A DNA stretch of 64,000 nt from Haloarcula marismortui ATCC 43049 (GCF_000011085.1 NC_006395.1:248001-312000); one strand, 5' to 3'; shown: positions 16,705-25,937, counted from the stretch's first letter. Made by a program: numbers and translations. Notes: a model not told the origin generated them from the letters alone.

Positions 16705-17804
16705 TGAACGTCGCAGTAACCGTCGATGCGCGCGAGGACATTCCGGCCTGGCTCTCCTACGGGACGCCCGTGTTCACCGTGCTGGCTGCACTGGCGGTGA
16801 GCGCTATCGCGCTGGTCGTCCTCGACGTGAACCCTGTCGCGGCGTACACGACGATGTTCGTTGACACGCTCGTGACCGAGTTCGGTCTCAGTGAGACGCT
16901 AACAAAGGCGGTTCCGCTGATCCTCACGGGTCTGGCGGTGTATCTCCCGTTGAAAGCAGGCCTGTTCAATATCGGTGCCGAAGGACAACTCGTCGCCGGC
17001 GCGCTTGCAGGGACGTGGATCGGGCTGAACGTCTCGCTCCCGGGCCTCGCACTGATTCCGCTGATGTTCGTCGCTGCAGCCGTAGCCGGCGGTATCTGGG
17101 CTGGTATTCCGGCGTACCTGCGTGCGAAGTGGGACGTCAACGAGATCATCACGTCGCTACTGCTGACGTTCGTCGCGCTCGAAATCCAGAGCTACCTGCT
17201 CCGGGGACCGATGCAGGGCGGGACCGGGAACTTCCCGCAATCAGACCGGTTTTCCGAGGCCGCGACGATTCCGGAACTGTTCGGCGGTGTCCACGCTGGG
17301 CTGCTCGCCGCCCTCTGCATGGTCGTCGTGACGTATGTCCTGATGACGAGAACGCGACTCGGGTTCGAAATCACGTTCGTCGGCTCGAACGACGAGGCCG
17401 CCCAGCAGGCCGGGATGAGCAAGTTCTACGTGTATCTGCTCGTGTTTGTCGTCGGGGGCGCGTTCGCGGCCATGGGCGGCATCAGCGAGATCGCCGGCGC
17501 ACAGGGTCGATACCGTGCCGGGTTCGAACCCGGATACGGCTTTACAGCCATTCCCATCGCGCTGCTCGGTCGCAACAGCGCGTTCAAGGTGATGCTCGCT
17601 GGCCTGTTTTTCGCCGTGCTGTTCGTCGGCGGGTCAAGCATGGAAGTGGCATTCGGTGTGCCCGCGGCGCTGGTCGAGATCATCCAGGCGCTGGTCATTC
17701 TCTTCCTGATCACGGCGGAGTTTTTCAAGAGCTACCGTGTCGGTATCGACCTAAAACGCGGGCCAGCGGAGACGCCAGCCCAGCCACAGCGGGGTGACGA
17801 CTGA
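16704..17804 (+). CDS. ABC transporter permease, BMP/nucleoside type (subunit 1)
   Basis: A 366-residue inner-membrane permease of the BPD_transp_2 family with about eight to ten hydrophobic segments. Family signatures are LPLKAGLFNIGAEGQ near residue 75 and the cytoplasmic loop VGSNDEAAQQAGM near 230, followed by GGAFAAMGGISEIAG. The polar C-terminal tail is typical of halophiles. It overlaps the genes on both sides by 1 nt, so the ATPase and two permeases form a tight operon. Confidence 0.9.
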   Translation: MNVAVTVDAREDIPAWLSYGTPVFTVLAALAVSAIALVVLDVNPVAAYTTMFVDTLVTEFGLSETLTKAVPLILTGLAVYLPLKAGLFNIGAEGQLVAGALAGTWIGLNVSLPGLALIPLMFVAAAVAGGIWAGIPAYLRAKWDVNEIITSLLLTFVALEIQSYLLRGPMQGGTGNFPQSDRFSEAATIPELFGGVHAGLLAALCMVVVTYVLMTRTRLGFEITFVGSNDEAAQQAGMSKFYVYLLVFVVGGAFAAMGGISEIAGAQGRYRAGFEPGYGFTAIPIALLGRNSAFKVMLAGLFFAVLFVGGSSMEVAFGVPAALVEIIQALVILFLITAEFFKSYRVGIDLKRGPAETPAQPQRGDD

Positions 17805-18796
17805 TGGTGAGCTTCATCGCCGGCCTGCTCGATGCGACTGTTCAGGCGGCGACGGTGCTTCTCCTCGCTGGGATGGGCGAACTCATCAGCGAGCGGGCGG
17901 GCGTCCTCAACCTCGGCGTCGAGGGCATGATGCTGGTCGGCGCACTCGGGGGATTCATCACGACCGTCCTCACGGGGAGCCACTGGCTCGGATTCGGCGT
18001 CGGCATCCTCCTCGGGATGGTGCTGGCGCTGGTCCACGCGTTCCTCTGTATCACGCTGAAGTCGAACCAGGTCATCAGCGGCGTCATGCTGACGCTGCTT
18101 GGGACCGGACTGACGACCTTTTTCGGCTCCGGCTGGGTCGAAGAATCGATCAGCGGCTTCCCGCAGATAACGTTCCCGCTCGTCGGTCAGTACCTTGTCG
18201 GTATCCCGGTCATCGGCGAGGCCCTCTTCCGGAGCACGGCAACGGACTACCTCGCGCTCGGCCTGCTGGTCGTGGTCTGGTACTCCCTGCACCACTCGAA
18301 TCTCGGGCTGGAGATGATTGCTGTCGGTGAGGACCCGGAGATGGCGGACACGATGGGCGTGTCCGTGTTCAGACTGCGGTACCTCGCGGTGCTCATCGGC
18401 GGCGGGTTCGCTGGCGCGGCCGGCGCTCACCTCTCGCTGGCCTTCTCACAGCTCTGGGTCCCCGGCATGACCGCGGGCCGGGGCTGGATCGCTGTCGCGC
18501 TGGTTATCTTCGCGCAGTGGCGGCCCCGCCGGATGCTCGTGGGGGCGTATCTGTTCGGGCTGCTCGACGCGCTCCGCATTCGCTCCCAGTCGATCTCGTT
18601 GACGCTTGGCCCCGATGCGCCCCTCGCGGGCGTCATCAATCCCATCGTCGAGTTCCTCATGACGCCACAGATCATGGGGACGTACCCGTATCTGGCGACG
18701 ATTATCGTGCTGGCGTACGCCGTCATCCGGACCAAGAGCGACCAGCTTGCCGTCCCCTCGGCGCTGTTGCAGTCCTACAGTCGCGAGACGGACTGA
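17804..18796 (+). CDS. ABC transporter permease, BMP/nucleoside type (subunit 2)
   Basis: The 330-residue second permease forms a heterodimer with the preceding gene product. It has LISERAGVLNLGVEGMM near residue 25 and the coupling loop VGEDPEMADTMGVSVF near 175, both diagnostic of the family. The operon order ATPase-permease-permease matches bacterial nucleoside and simple-sugar importers of the NupABC type. Confidence 0.9.
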   Translation: MVSFIAGLLDATVQAATVLLLAGMGELISERAGVLNLGVEGMMLVGALGGFITTVLTGSHWLGFGVGILLGMVLALVHAFLCITLKSNQVISGVMLTLLGTGLTTFFGSGWVEESISGFPQITFPLVGQYLVGIPVIGEALFRSTATDYLALGLLVVVWYSLHHSNLGLEMIAVGEDPEMADTMGVSVFRLRYLAVLIGGGFAGAAGAHLSLAFSQLWVPGMTAGRGWIAVALVIFAQWRPRRMLVGAYLFGLLDALRIRSQSISLTLGPDAPLAGVINPIVEFLMTPQIMGTYPYLATIIVLAYAVIRTKSDQLAVPSALLQSYSRETD

Positions 18797-18861
18797 GCGG
18801 TCCGCGACGCGGGCCAATACCGGCGGCCACACCTCCCACAGACCGTGTGTGTGGCCAAATC

Positions 18862-18868
18862 TATTTAT
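18862..18868 (+). promoter_or_regulatory. TATA box of the LLM oxidoreductase
   Basis: TATTTAT ends 27 nt before the ATG at 18896, the spacing of a leaderless haloarchaeal transcript. ACCGTGTG (18842-18849), a copy of the recurring CACACGGT motif in inverted orientation, lies just upstream where a BRE or activator would bind. Confidence 0.55.
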
Positions 18869-18895
18869 CGGTATTCGGAGAATCCAGCATGTCTC

Positions 18896-19930
18896 ATGAG
18901 CGCCAATCAGGTCTTCGAGAGAGGCGACCGTGTCGGTATCTACTTGCAGGACAAACACTCGCTAGAAGAGAACGTCGAACTCGTGCAGTACGCGGAAGAG
19001 CAGGGCATCGACGAGATATGGCAGGCTGAATCGCGACTCGCACGCGACGCCGTCTCCCCGCTCGGCGCGTACGCCGCGGTCACCGATGACATCAAACTCG
19101 GGACGGGTGTCATCAACAACTGGACGCGCAACGCGGCGCTGATCGCACAGTCGATGAGCACGCTCGAGGAACTCGCCGGCCCGGACCGCATCATGTGTGG
19201 TATCGGGGCCTGGTGGGACCCGCTGGCCGAGAAGGTCGGTATTGACCGCAGTGGCGCACTCCGGGCGATGCGCGAATGTGTCGAGGTGACACAGGACCTG
19301 CTGGACATGGAAAACGTCACCTATGACGGGGAGTTCGTCCAGATGCGGGACGTGGAACTGGACGTGGTCCACGGCGACGACGGGCCGCGAACCGTCCCCG
19401 TCTACGTTGGCGGGACCGGCTTCAAGATGCTGGAACTCACCGGCCACTTCGCCGATGGGGCCCTGTTGAACTACCTTGTCAGCCCGGAGTACAACGAGAA
19501 GGCCCTTGACGCACTGGAGACCGGGGCGGAGCGTGGTGGTCGCTCTCTTGACGACATCGACCGGCCCCAGCTCGTCGTCTGCTCGATGGACCACGACGAA
19601 GAGAAAGCCCTGGACAACGCCCGCGAACTCATCACGCAGTACCTCGGGCAACAGCCACACATCATGAAAGCCAGCGGCGTCAGCCAGGACCTCATCGACG
19701 AGGTGGGTGAGACCATCGGCGGGTGGCCGGCCGACAAGGACGACATCAAAGAGGGCATGCACCTCATTCCGGACGACGTGGTGCACAAACTCACCGCCAG
19801 CGGCACGCCCGAACAGTGTCGGGAGAAAGTCCGGGAGTACGCAGAGACGGGCTGTCAGTGCCCGATTCTCTATCCGCTTGGCGACGACCGGCGGCTGCTG
19901 ATCGACGAGTTTGCGGACGGCTACCTGTAA
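18896..19930 (+). CDS. LLM-class, probably F420-dependent oxidoreductase
   Basis: A 344-residue member of the luciferase-like superfamily, resembling F420-dependent methylene-tetrahydromethanopterin reductase. The N-terminal part has VGIYLQDKHSLEENVELVQYAEEQGIDEIW; VPVYVGGTGFKMLELTG near 175 and the C-terminal LTASGTPEQCREKV are typical of this branch. Haloarchaea make coenzyme F420, so it is the likely cofactor, though FMN is possible. It is single-copy downstream of the nucleoside-type ABC genes and could carry out a redox step on the imported heterocycle. The ATG at 18896 fits the TATA spacing. Confidence 0.82.
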   Translation: MSANQVFERGDRVGIYLQDKHSLEENVELVQYAEEQGIDEIWQAESRLARDAVSPLGAYAAVTDDIKLGTGVINNWTRNAALIAQSMSTLEELAGPDRIMCGIGAWWDPLAEKVGIDRSGALRAMRECVEVTQDLLDMENVTYDGEFVQMRDVELDVVHGDDGPRTVPVYVGGTGFKMLELTGHFADGALLNYLVSPEYNEKALDALETGAERGGRSLDDIDRPQLVVCSMDHDEEKALDNARELITQYLGQQPHIMKASGVSQDLIDEVGETIGGWPADKDDIKEGMHLIPDDVVHKLTASGTPEQCREKVREYAETGCQCPILYPLGDDRRLLIDEFADGYL

Positions 19931-20039
19931 CCAGGGACGGCGCGCAGCCACGCGGCACAGACCCCCCTTCCTGTTGTTAATTGTGGTTGAGACGGGATAC
20001 TCGCTCCCTCGTGGTGGCGCAGACGTACTGCCGACAGTA

Positions 20040-21446
20040 TCAGTCGTCGTCGACCGGCGGTGCGCCCGCTCCCGTCTCGACAGGATCGGGTTCCAGTCCT
20101 GCGGTGTACTCAGTTGGCCCGGTTCCGACACTCCCGCCGGGGAACACAATATTGAGAATGAGGGCGGCCATCCCACCGGTGACAAGTGCGGACCCGAACA
20201 GCGTCTGTACCTCAGACGGGAAGTTCTGGAGGATTTCAGGGCGGAACGCGACGCCGAGGCCGAGCGCCATCGACATCGCAAGGATGGTCGAATTGCGGTG
20301 GTCTAACTCGACGTTTTGCGTGATGAGGCGTGCGCCCGAGGAGAATATCATCGCGAACAGGATGAGCGCGCCGCCGCCCAGCACGGCGTCGGGCATCGCC
20401 GAGACGACTGCGCCGACTTTCGGGATAAATCCGAGTGCAAGCAGCACGACGCCCCCGATGCCGGCGACGTACCGGCTGGCGACGCCGGTGAAGTTCACGA
20501 GGCCGACGTTCTGCGAGAACGACGTGTTCGGGAGCGCGTTGAACACCGCACCGAAAACGCTCATGACGCCGTCAGCGACGAGGCCGCCACGGATTTCCTC
20601 GCGCGTGGCGTTCCGACCGGTTGCGGATACTGTCCCCGAGATGTCCCCGATAGTCTCCATGCCGGTAATGATGTAGAGGAAGGCCACGGTGACGACGGCG
20701 CTTGGCTCGAAGGCGAGGCCGTACTTGAGCGGAACGGGAACCGTCACCCAGCCGGCAGCGGCGACTGCCGAGAGGTCAACCACACCTAGCGCAAGCGCGG
20801 CGAGGTAGCCGACGATGATGCCCACGAATACGCTGATGACGCGGAGAAAGCCCTCGAAGAACTGGTTCAGCCCGACCGTGACTATCAGCACGAGCCCCGC
20901 GAGGCCGAGATTCACGAAGGAGCCGTATCCCTCCGCTGATGGGCCGGCCGAGGCCCCCGCGGCGTAGTTCATGCCCGTGGGGATGAGCGTCAATCCGATG
21001 AGCATTACGACGATACCGGTGACCAGCGGGGGGAAGAACCGCCGGAACCGGTCGAACGAGACGCCCATGATGACCTCGACCGGCGCGGCAAGCAGTGACG
21101 CGCCGAAGACGGCGGCGATACCGAACTGGTTGCCGATGCCGATAAGCGGCCCGAGAAACGCGAAACTGGTCCCCATGACGACCGGGAGCCGCGCGCCGAC
21201 GGGGCCGACCGGGTACGCCTGAACGATGGTCGCAATGCCGGCGACGATGAGTGCCATCTGGACGAGAAACGTCGTCTCCCCTGTGACGGAGCCGACAGCC
21301 CCGGCAAGGATGAGCGGGGGCGCAACGTTGCCCAGAAACATCGCGAGCACGTGCTGGATGCCGAGTGGAATCGCCTTCCCCAGCGGCGGTTTGTCTTCGA
21401 TATCGTACAGTACGACTGACTGCTGTTCTGCCTCTGGACCGCTCAT
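20040..21446 (-). CDS. NCS2 family nucleobase (uracil/xanthine/urate) permease
   Basis: A 468-residue nucleobase:cation symporter with about 12-14 membrane segments. NCS2 features include IPLGIQHVLAMFLGNVAPPLIL near the N terminus, and the segment GMETIGDISGTVSATGRNATREEIRGG that includes the substrate-binding Glu and the post-TM8 loop. NTSFSQNVGLVNFTGVASRYV matches the conserved QN(x)G region. NCS2 carriers import uracil, xanthine or urate. With the hydroxylases nearby, xanthine or urate is most plausible (inference). Confidence 0.9.
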   Translation of the reverse strand: MSGPEAEQQSVVLYDIEDKPPLGKAIPLGIQHVLAMFLGNVAPPLILAGAVGSVTGETTFLVQMALIVAGIATIVQAYPVGPVGARLPVVMGTSFAFLGPLIGIGNQFGIAAVFGASLLAAPVEVIMGVSFDRFRRFFPPLVTGIVVMLIGLTLIPTGMNYAAGASAGPSAEGYGSFVNLGLAGLVLIVTVGLNQFFEGFLRVISVFVGIIVGYLAALALGVVDLSAVAAAGWVTVPVPLKYGLAFEPSAVVTVAFLYIITGMETIGDISGTVSATGRNATREEIRGGLVADGVMSVFGAVFNALPNTSFSQNVGLVNFTGVASRYVAGIGGVVLLALGFIPKVGAVVSAMPDAVLGGGALILFAMIFSSGARLITQNVELDHRNSTILAMSMALGLGVAFRPEILQNFPSEVQTLFGSALVTGGMAALILNIVFPGGSVGTGPTEYTAGLEPDPVETGAGAPPVDDD

Positions 21447-21677
21447 GGGACGCCATCCAGTCCCCTATCTTTTCAATCCACCTACTAGAATCCTTATATC
21501 AATATATGTGTTTAACTCTGTCCGAGATACCTATTCGAATGTCTCACTAATTTGTGATACTCGTTGGATATGCGTCCTGCTACACTTTGCAACTGCAACT
21601 CCATCGACTCGGAAGTGTATTGAAACTGATCGCAAAATGGCAGTGTGCGGGCCCGTGTCGGGGCAACTGTCCGGTCG
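21447..21677. promoter_or_regulatory. Intergenic region upstream of the NCS2 permease
   Basis: This 231-bp AT-rich stretch must contain the permease promoter on the minus strand. CTTATATC and AATATATG near 21490-21510 read as TATA-like elements in reverse. I see no ORF or convincing repeat. Confidence 0.35.
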
Positions 21678-22937
21678 TCAGTCGTCGGCTGCGGCTTCTT
21701 CGGCCGTGCCGTACAGACCTTCGACCTCTGCGATTTCGGGGTCGATTCGATCCACCCCGCCGGTCGCCTTCTCGGCGCTTTTCGTGTCCTTCAGGCCGAA
21801 GCCGGTGGACACCACGACGACCGTTTCGTCCTGTTCGATGATTCCCCGGTCGAGCGCCGTCTGAACGCCCGCGATAGGCGCTGCTCCCGCCGGCTCGGAG
21901 TAGATTCCTTCGGTGCTGCCAAGTAGCGTTTCGGCTTCCAGAATCTCTTCATCGGAGACCAGCACGCTGGTGCCACCGCTCTGTTCCAGCGCGCGGCAAG
22001 CCTTAATCGTGTTCCGCGGCCGTCCGACTGCGATTGAATCGGCCAGCGTTTCGGCGATATCGTCGATATCCTCGTGGTTGTGGAAGGCGTCGTGGATCGC
22101 CGACGCCCCTTCGGCCTGAACCCCTAGCATTTTGGGGTGGTCATCGACGTAGCCGAGGTCGTAGAACTCCTTGAACCCCTTCCAGGCCCCGGCAATCGTA
22201 CAGCCGTCGCCCATCGAAAACACGACCCAGTCCGGGACGTGTCCGCGGGCGATAGACTGGTCTGCGAGCTCGTGGCCGACGGTGCGCTTGCCCTCGACCT
22301 GGAACGGATTGATAGCCGCGTTGCGGTTGTACCAGCCGTACTTCTCGGTGACCTCGACGCTGAGGTCGTAGGCTTCGTCGTAGTTGCCGTTGACAGCAAG
22401 GACATCCGCGCCGTAGACGAGCGGCTGTGCGAGTTTCCCCGTCGGGGCGTCACCGGGGACGAAAATACGGCAGTCCATCCCCCCGCGGGCGGCATAGCCC
22501 GACAGTGACGCGGCGGCGTTCCCGGTGGAGGCGCAGGTGATGATATCGCGCCCGGCGTGTTTTGCTTTCGTGACCGCGATAGCGCTGGCGCGGTCCTTGA
22601 AGCAGCCGGTCGGGTTCCGTCCGTCGTCTTTGACCAGTGTCTCCACGCCCAGCGCAGCGCTGAGATTCGGCGCGTCGAAGAGGTCCGTCCCGCCCTCGTT
22701 GAGCGTCACGATATCGGCGTCCGCTGCGACTGGCAGAAACGCCTCGTACTTCCATTGACTTGCGATCGGCCCGCCGAGGTCGCCGTCAAACGCATCATCG
22801 ATAGCATCGTAGTCGTACGTCACCTCGAGAATTCCCTTCACGCCCTCGTGTTCGGGACAGGTGTAGATGATCCGGTTCGGGTCGTACTCTGCCCCACAGA
22901 GTGTACACTCGAGGGTTGTGACTTGCGTCATGCCCAT
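21678..22937 (-). CDS. Threonine synthase-like PLP-dependent enzyme
   Basis: A fold-type II PLP enzyme of 419 residues. An N-terminal zinc-ribbon-like head (C11, C14, C27) is typical of archaeal threonine synthases. The PLP lysine is K114 in NPTGCFKDR, where most threonine synthases have NPTGSFKDR. ASTGNAAASLSGYAA and the C-terminal EPAGAAPIAG complete the fold. It lies between the hydantoinase and the nucleobase permease, an odd place for a biosynthetic enzyme. A catabolic lyase role, by analogy with the diaminopropionate ammonia-lyase of bacterial urate-degradation clusters, is worth considering. The start at 22937 fits the TATA box; ATG 22931 is an alternative. Confidence 0.82.
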   Translation of the reverse strand: MGMTQVTTLECTLCGAEYDPNRIIYTCPEHEGVKGILEVTYDYDAIDDAFDGDLGGPIASQWKYEAFLPVAADADIVTLNEGGTDLFDAPNLSAALGVETLVKDDGRNPTGCFKDRASAIAVTKAKHAGRDIITCASTGNAAASLSGYAARGGMDCRIFVPGDAPTGKLAQPLVYGADVLAVNGNYDEAYDLSVEVTEKYGWYNRNAAINPFQVEGKRTVGHELADQSIARGHVPDWVVFSMGDGCTIAGAWKGFKEFYDLGYVDDHPKMLGVQAEGASAIHDAFHNHEDIDDIAETLADSIAVGRPRNTIKACRALEQSGGTSVLVSDEEILEAETLLGSTEGIYSEPAGAAPIAGVQTALDRGIIEQDETVVVVSTGFGLKDTKSAEKATGGVDRIDPEIAEVEGLYGTAEEAAADD

Positions 22938-22960
22938 ACTACTTCCTCAGTACAACTGGG

Positions 22961-22967
22961 TATAAAA
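22961..22967 (-). promoter_or_regulatory. TATA box of the threonine synthase-like gene
   Basis: TTTTATA on the minus strand ends 24 nt before the ATG at 22937, implying a leaderless mRNA starting at or next to that codon. This decides for the longer of two nearby ATG starts. Confidence 0.65.
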
Positions 22968-23096
22968 CCGTACTGTGGCTTCAGCCCGATTGTCAGGCGA
23001 TCCCCCTCTGTTGTGGCTGACACACCTTCACACACTGGCCGCACACGCCACACATCTATTTGTGAACTGGCTATCAGGTCAATGGACGGCAAAACG

Positions 23097-24440
23097 CTAC
23101 AACGGGCGGTTCAGGAACTGGCCCCGGCCCGCCGTTGACCGAACCCTGTGGTCCTTTGCGACAATCTCACCGCCAGCGATGACTGTGTCCACGCGCGCGC
23201 TCCAGTGCTGTCCCTCGTATGGCGTCCAGCCACCGACGAACGTGTGGTCGTCGGCGGTAACTTCGTACTCCTCGTCCCGGATGAGAACCACGTCCGCATC
23301 TGTGCCCTGCTGCAGTGAACCTTTTCGGGGGTAGATGCCAGCACTTCGGGCCGGAGCCGCGCATACGAGCTCACAGAGCCGTGGCCACGAAAGCCGACCC
23401 TTGTGGACGCCCTCACTGACGAGGAACTCGACCATTGTTTCGACGCCCGGGAGGCCGGCGTATGGCTCCCAGATGTCATCCCAGCCGACATCCCGAGTTT
23501 CGCGGTACGTCGGGAAGTGGTCCGTGCCGATGAGGTCGATCGTCCCGTCCTGAACCGCATCCCAGAGCCGCTCCCGCTCGGCATCGGACTTGAGGCTTGG
23601 ATTGACCTTCAGGAACGGTCCCTTGTCGGCAACGTCCTCCTTCGAGAAGGCCAGATACTGCGGACAGGTTTCGAGCGTGACTGGGACGTTCGCTCGCGAT
23701 TTGAAGCGGCCGGCCTCGCGTGCGCCGCTCCCGCTTGAGATGTGGACGACGTGCAGCGGGCAGTCGGCGTATTCCGCGAAATAGCCCGCCCGAGAGATCG
23801 CGTCAAGTTCGGCTTCGAGCGGTCGTGAACCCATGTACACCTCAGGGTCATCGCTGACGATAGTCGACCGCGCGTCGTCAAGGAGTCCCTGCGTCTCGCA
23901 GTGGACGCGAACTGTTCCGCCGGCATCGCCGACGTGCCGCATGAGTGCTGCGATGGACGCGTCACTCGCCAGATACGGGTCAGCGGTAAACGTTTTGAAA
24001 TCCGCTACTCCGGCGCTCATGATGCCAGACACGTCGATATCGGGGTCCTGAATATTGCCCGCAACGAGGCCGAAATCGATGTGGGCCAGCGTCGAACACG
24101 TCTCCGCTTTCCTCTGTATTGCCTCCGGCGTCGTGACGGGTGTCTGGGTCGGTAGCTCGATGACTGTCGTCACTCCACCGGCAACCGCACTCGCGGTCTG
24201 GGACGCGAAATCGATACCATCAGGAAACAGTTCGTCGTCGTGCATGTGTGTGTGCACGTCGGTAGCGCCCGGGAGCGCGACCATGCCGTCCGCGTCGATG
24301 ACGGTGTCCGGATTACTGGGGGTTGGGACCGCCGACGCCGGACCAGCAGCGTCTATCGTTCCGTCCGACATCGTGATTTCACCGTGCTGGACACCTGATG
24401 CCGTCACCACCTGTGCGTCTTTAATGTGAATGTCTGTCAT
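23097..24440 (-). CDS. D-hydantoinase / dihydropyrimidinase / allantoinase family cyclic amidohydrolase
   Basis: This 447-residue TIM-barrel enzyme opens cyclic amides. The metal HxH is at residues 63-65 (DVHTHMHD). K149 in VADFKTF sits where the carboxylated bridging lysine occurs in hydantoinases, HCET and HVVHIS supply further histidines, and GTDHFP gives the catalytic Asp. The last residues form the small beta-sandwich domain. Together with the M20 carbamoylase it makes a two-step ring-opening and decarbamoylation route. Dihydroorotase activity is possible but less likely in this context. The ATG at 24440 starts the conserved strand. Confidence 0.87.
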   Translation of the reverse strand: MTDIHIKDAQVVTASGVQHGEITMSDGTIDAAGPASAVPTPSNPDTVIDADGMVALPGATDVHTHMHDDELFPDGIDFASQTASAVAGGVTTVIELPTQTPVTTPEAIQRKAETCSTLAHIDFGLVAGNIQDPDIDVSGIMSAGVADFKTFTADPYLASDASIAALMRHVGDAGGTVRVHCETQGLLDDARSTIVSDDPEVYMGSRPLEAELDAISRAGYFAEYADCPLHVVHISSGSGAREAGRFKSRANVPVTLETCPQYLAFSKEDVADKGPFLKVNPSLKSDAERERLWDAVQDGTIDLIGTDHFPTYRETRDVGWDDIWEPYAGLPGVETMVEFLVSEGVHKGRLSWPRLCELVCAAPARSAGIYPRKGSLQQGTDADVVLIRDEEYEVTADDHTFVGGWTPYEGQHWSARVDTVIAGGEIVAKDHRVRSTAGRGQFLNRPL

Positions 24441-24582
24441 GATAGAACAGCCCGGGCGAATGACGAAAACAGTTGGTGTGTGAGACGCCACATCCGTCGC
24501 ACACGGTGGTTGTGAGAGAGTGGCTGCTAAGGCTGTTCTGGGGCGGAGTAGCTTTTAGTCAGTTGCTGATATCCCCCAACCT
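24441..24582. promoter_or_regulatory. Divergent promoter region of the hydantoinase and SsnA-like genes
   Basis: The 142 bp between divergent genes carry CACACGGT at 24500-24507 and several GTGTG tracts. CTTTTAG at 24552-24558 ends 24 nt before the GTG at 24583 and is the likely TATA box of the rightward gene, giving a leaderless GTG start. Confidence 0.5.
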
Positions 24583-25881
24583 GTGATACTGAACGCAGGG
24601 ACGCTCATCACGATGGACGATGAGCGCACGGTCCGGTCAGAGGTACATGTCGTTGTCGAGGACGGTGAAATCGTCGCTATCGAGGACGGGTACGCCTCGG
24701 GCGACGAGGTTGTTGACGCCACCGAGGAAGTTGTCATCCCGGGGTTGGTGAACTGTCATACCCACATGTACGCACTCCCGATTCGCGGCGCGCCGCTCGC
24801 TGCGTCACCTGAGAGTTTCTACGAAGCGCTCGTCGACATCTGGTGGAACGTCGACGAGGCGTTTACCGAACGTGACGCTCGCCTGTCCGCACTGGGTTCC
24901 TCTGTCGAGATGCTTCAGAGCGGCGTCACCACCTTCTGTGACAACTACTCCGGGCCAAACACGCTGCCGGGCGGTCTCGACGCCGTCGCAGAGGGTGTCG
25001 CACAGACACCGATCCGCGGGATGATTACGTTCGAGACGACAGCCCGAAACTCCGAAGCCCAGGCCAGAGATGGAATCGCGGAGAATCAGCGGTTCATCGA
25101 CGAAGCGGAGGACCAGTACGACACCGTGTCCGGCCACTACTGCCTCCACACGCTGTTTACCAACACCGAAGACATCGTTGCGGAGTGTGTCGACCGGGCT
25201 ACCGATGACAACCGTCCCATCCAGATCCATCTTGAAGAGGGACTGGTCGACGTTCACGAATCCATCGCCGACTACGGGGAACGACCGGTGTTCGCGCTCG
25301 AAGACATGGGCTTTTTCGATGCTGAGGTCATCGCTGCCCACTGCGTCCATTCCACCGAGTCCGAAATCGAAGTACTTGCAGAACACGACGTTAACGTTGC
25401 TCACAATCCCTATTCCAATATCAACAACGCCGTCGGTATCGCCGATGTCGAAACGATGCAAGCCCACGAAATGACAATCGGGCTCGGTGACGACGGGTGG
25501 GATCCGGATATGTTCGAGACCATGCGTTCAGCCGTCGGTATCCACAAACTCAAGCAGCGCAACCCGAGCGGCTTCGACATGGCCACCGCCCTCGAATGGG
25601 CGACAATCGGCAGTGCGGCGGTGCTGGGGATGGATGACGCTGTCGGCAGTATCGAGGTCGGCAAACGCGGTGATTTTGTCACGCTGGATCTGGGGCCGAA
25701 CCCGGTGCTGGACGGGAGTGCACCCTACTACGTCGTCAGCGCTGCAAGCCGTGCGGACGTTACCCGGACGATAATCGACGGAGAGTCTGTCTACGACCAG
25801 CAATCAGGCGTCACTGGCGTCGATGACTCGGACATGACTGCTGTCGGCGATGCCAGTGCCGAACTCTGGGAACGACTGTAG
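24583..25881 (+). CDS. SsnA/guanine deaminase-like amidohydrolase
   Basis: A 432-residue amidohydrolase of the subfamily that includes SsnA, chlorohydrolases and guanine/adenosine-type deaminases. The HxH is at residues 59-61 (NCHTHMY); further ligands are in QIHLEE, AAHCVHS and GLGDDGWDPDMF. SsnA is encoded in bacterial clusters with YqeB and molybdenum hydroxylases, the same company as here. A deaminase acting on an aminopurine or pterin-like substrate is the best guess. The GTG start at 24583 fits the TATA spacing; no better start exists upstream. Confidence 0.82.
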   Translation: MILNAGTLITMDDERTVRSEVHVVVEDGEIVAIEDGYASGDEVVDATEEVVIPGLVNCHTHMYALPIRGAPLAASPESFYEALVDIWWNVDEAFTERDARLSALGSSVEMLQSGVTTFCDNYSGPNTLPGGLDAVAEGVAQTPIRGMITFETTARNSEAQARDGIAENQRFIDEAEDQYDTVSGHYCLHTLFTNTEDIVAECVDRATDDNRPIQIHLEEGLVDVHESIADYGERPVFALEDMGFFDAEVIAAHCVHSTESEIEVLAEHDVNVAHNPYSNINNAVGIADVETMQAHEMTIGLGDDGWDPDMFETMRSAVGIHKLKQRNPSGFDMATALEWATIGSAAVLGMDDAVGSIEVGKRGDFVTLDLGPNPVLDGSAPYYVVSAASRADVTRTIIDGESVYDQQSGVTGVDDSDMTAVGDASAELWERL

Positions 25882-25937
25882 GGCGGTCACCAAACGGAGA
25901 TGGTTTCAATTCGCTGTTACTGGGGGTCCTACTGATA

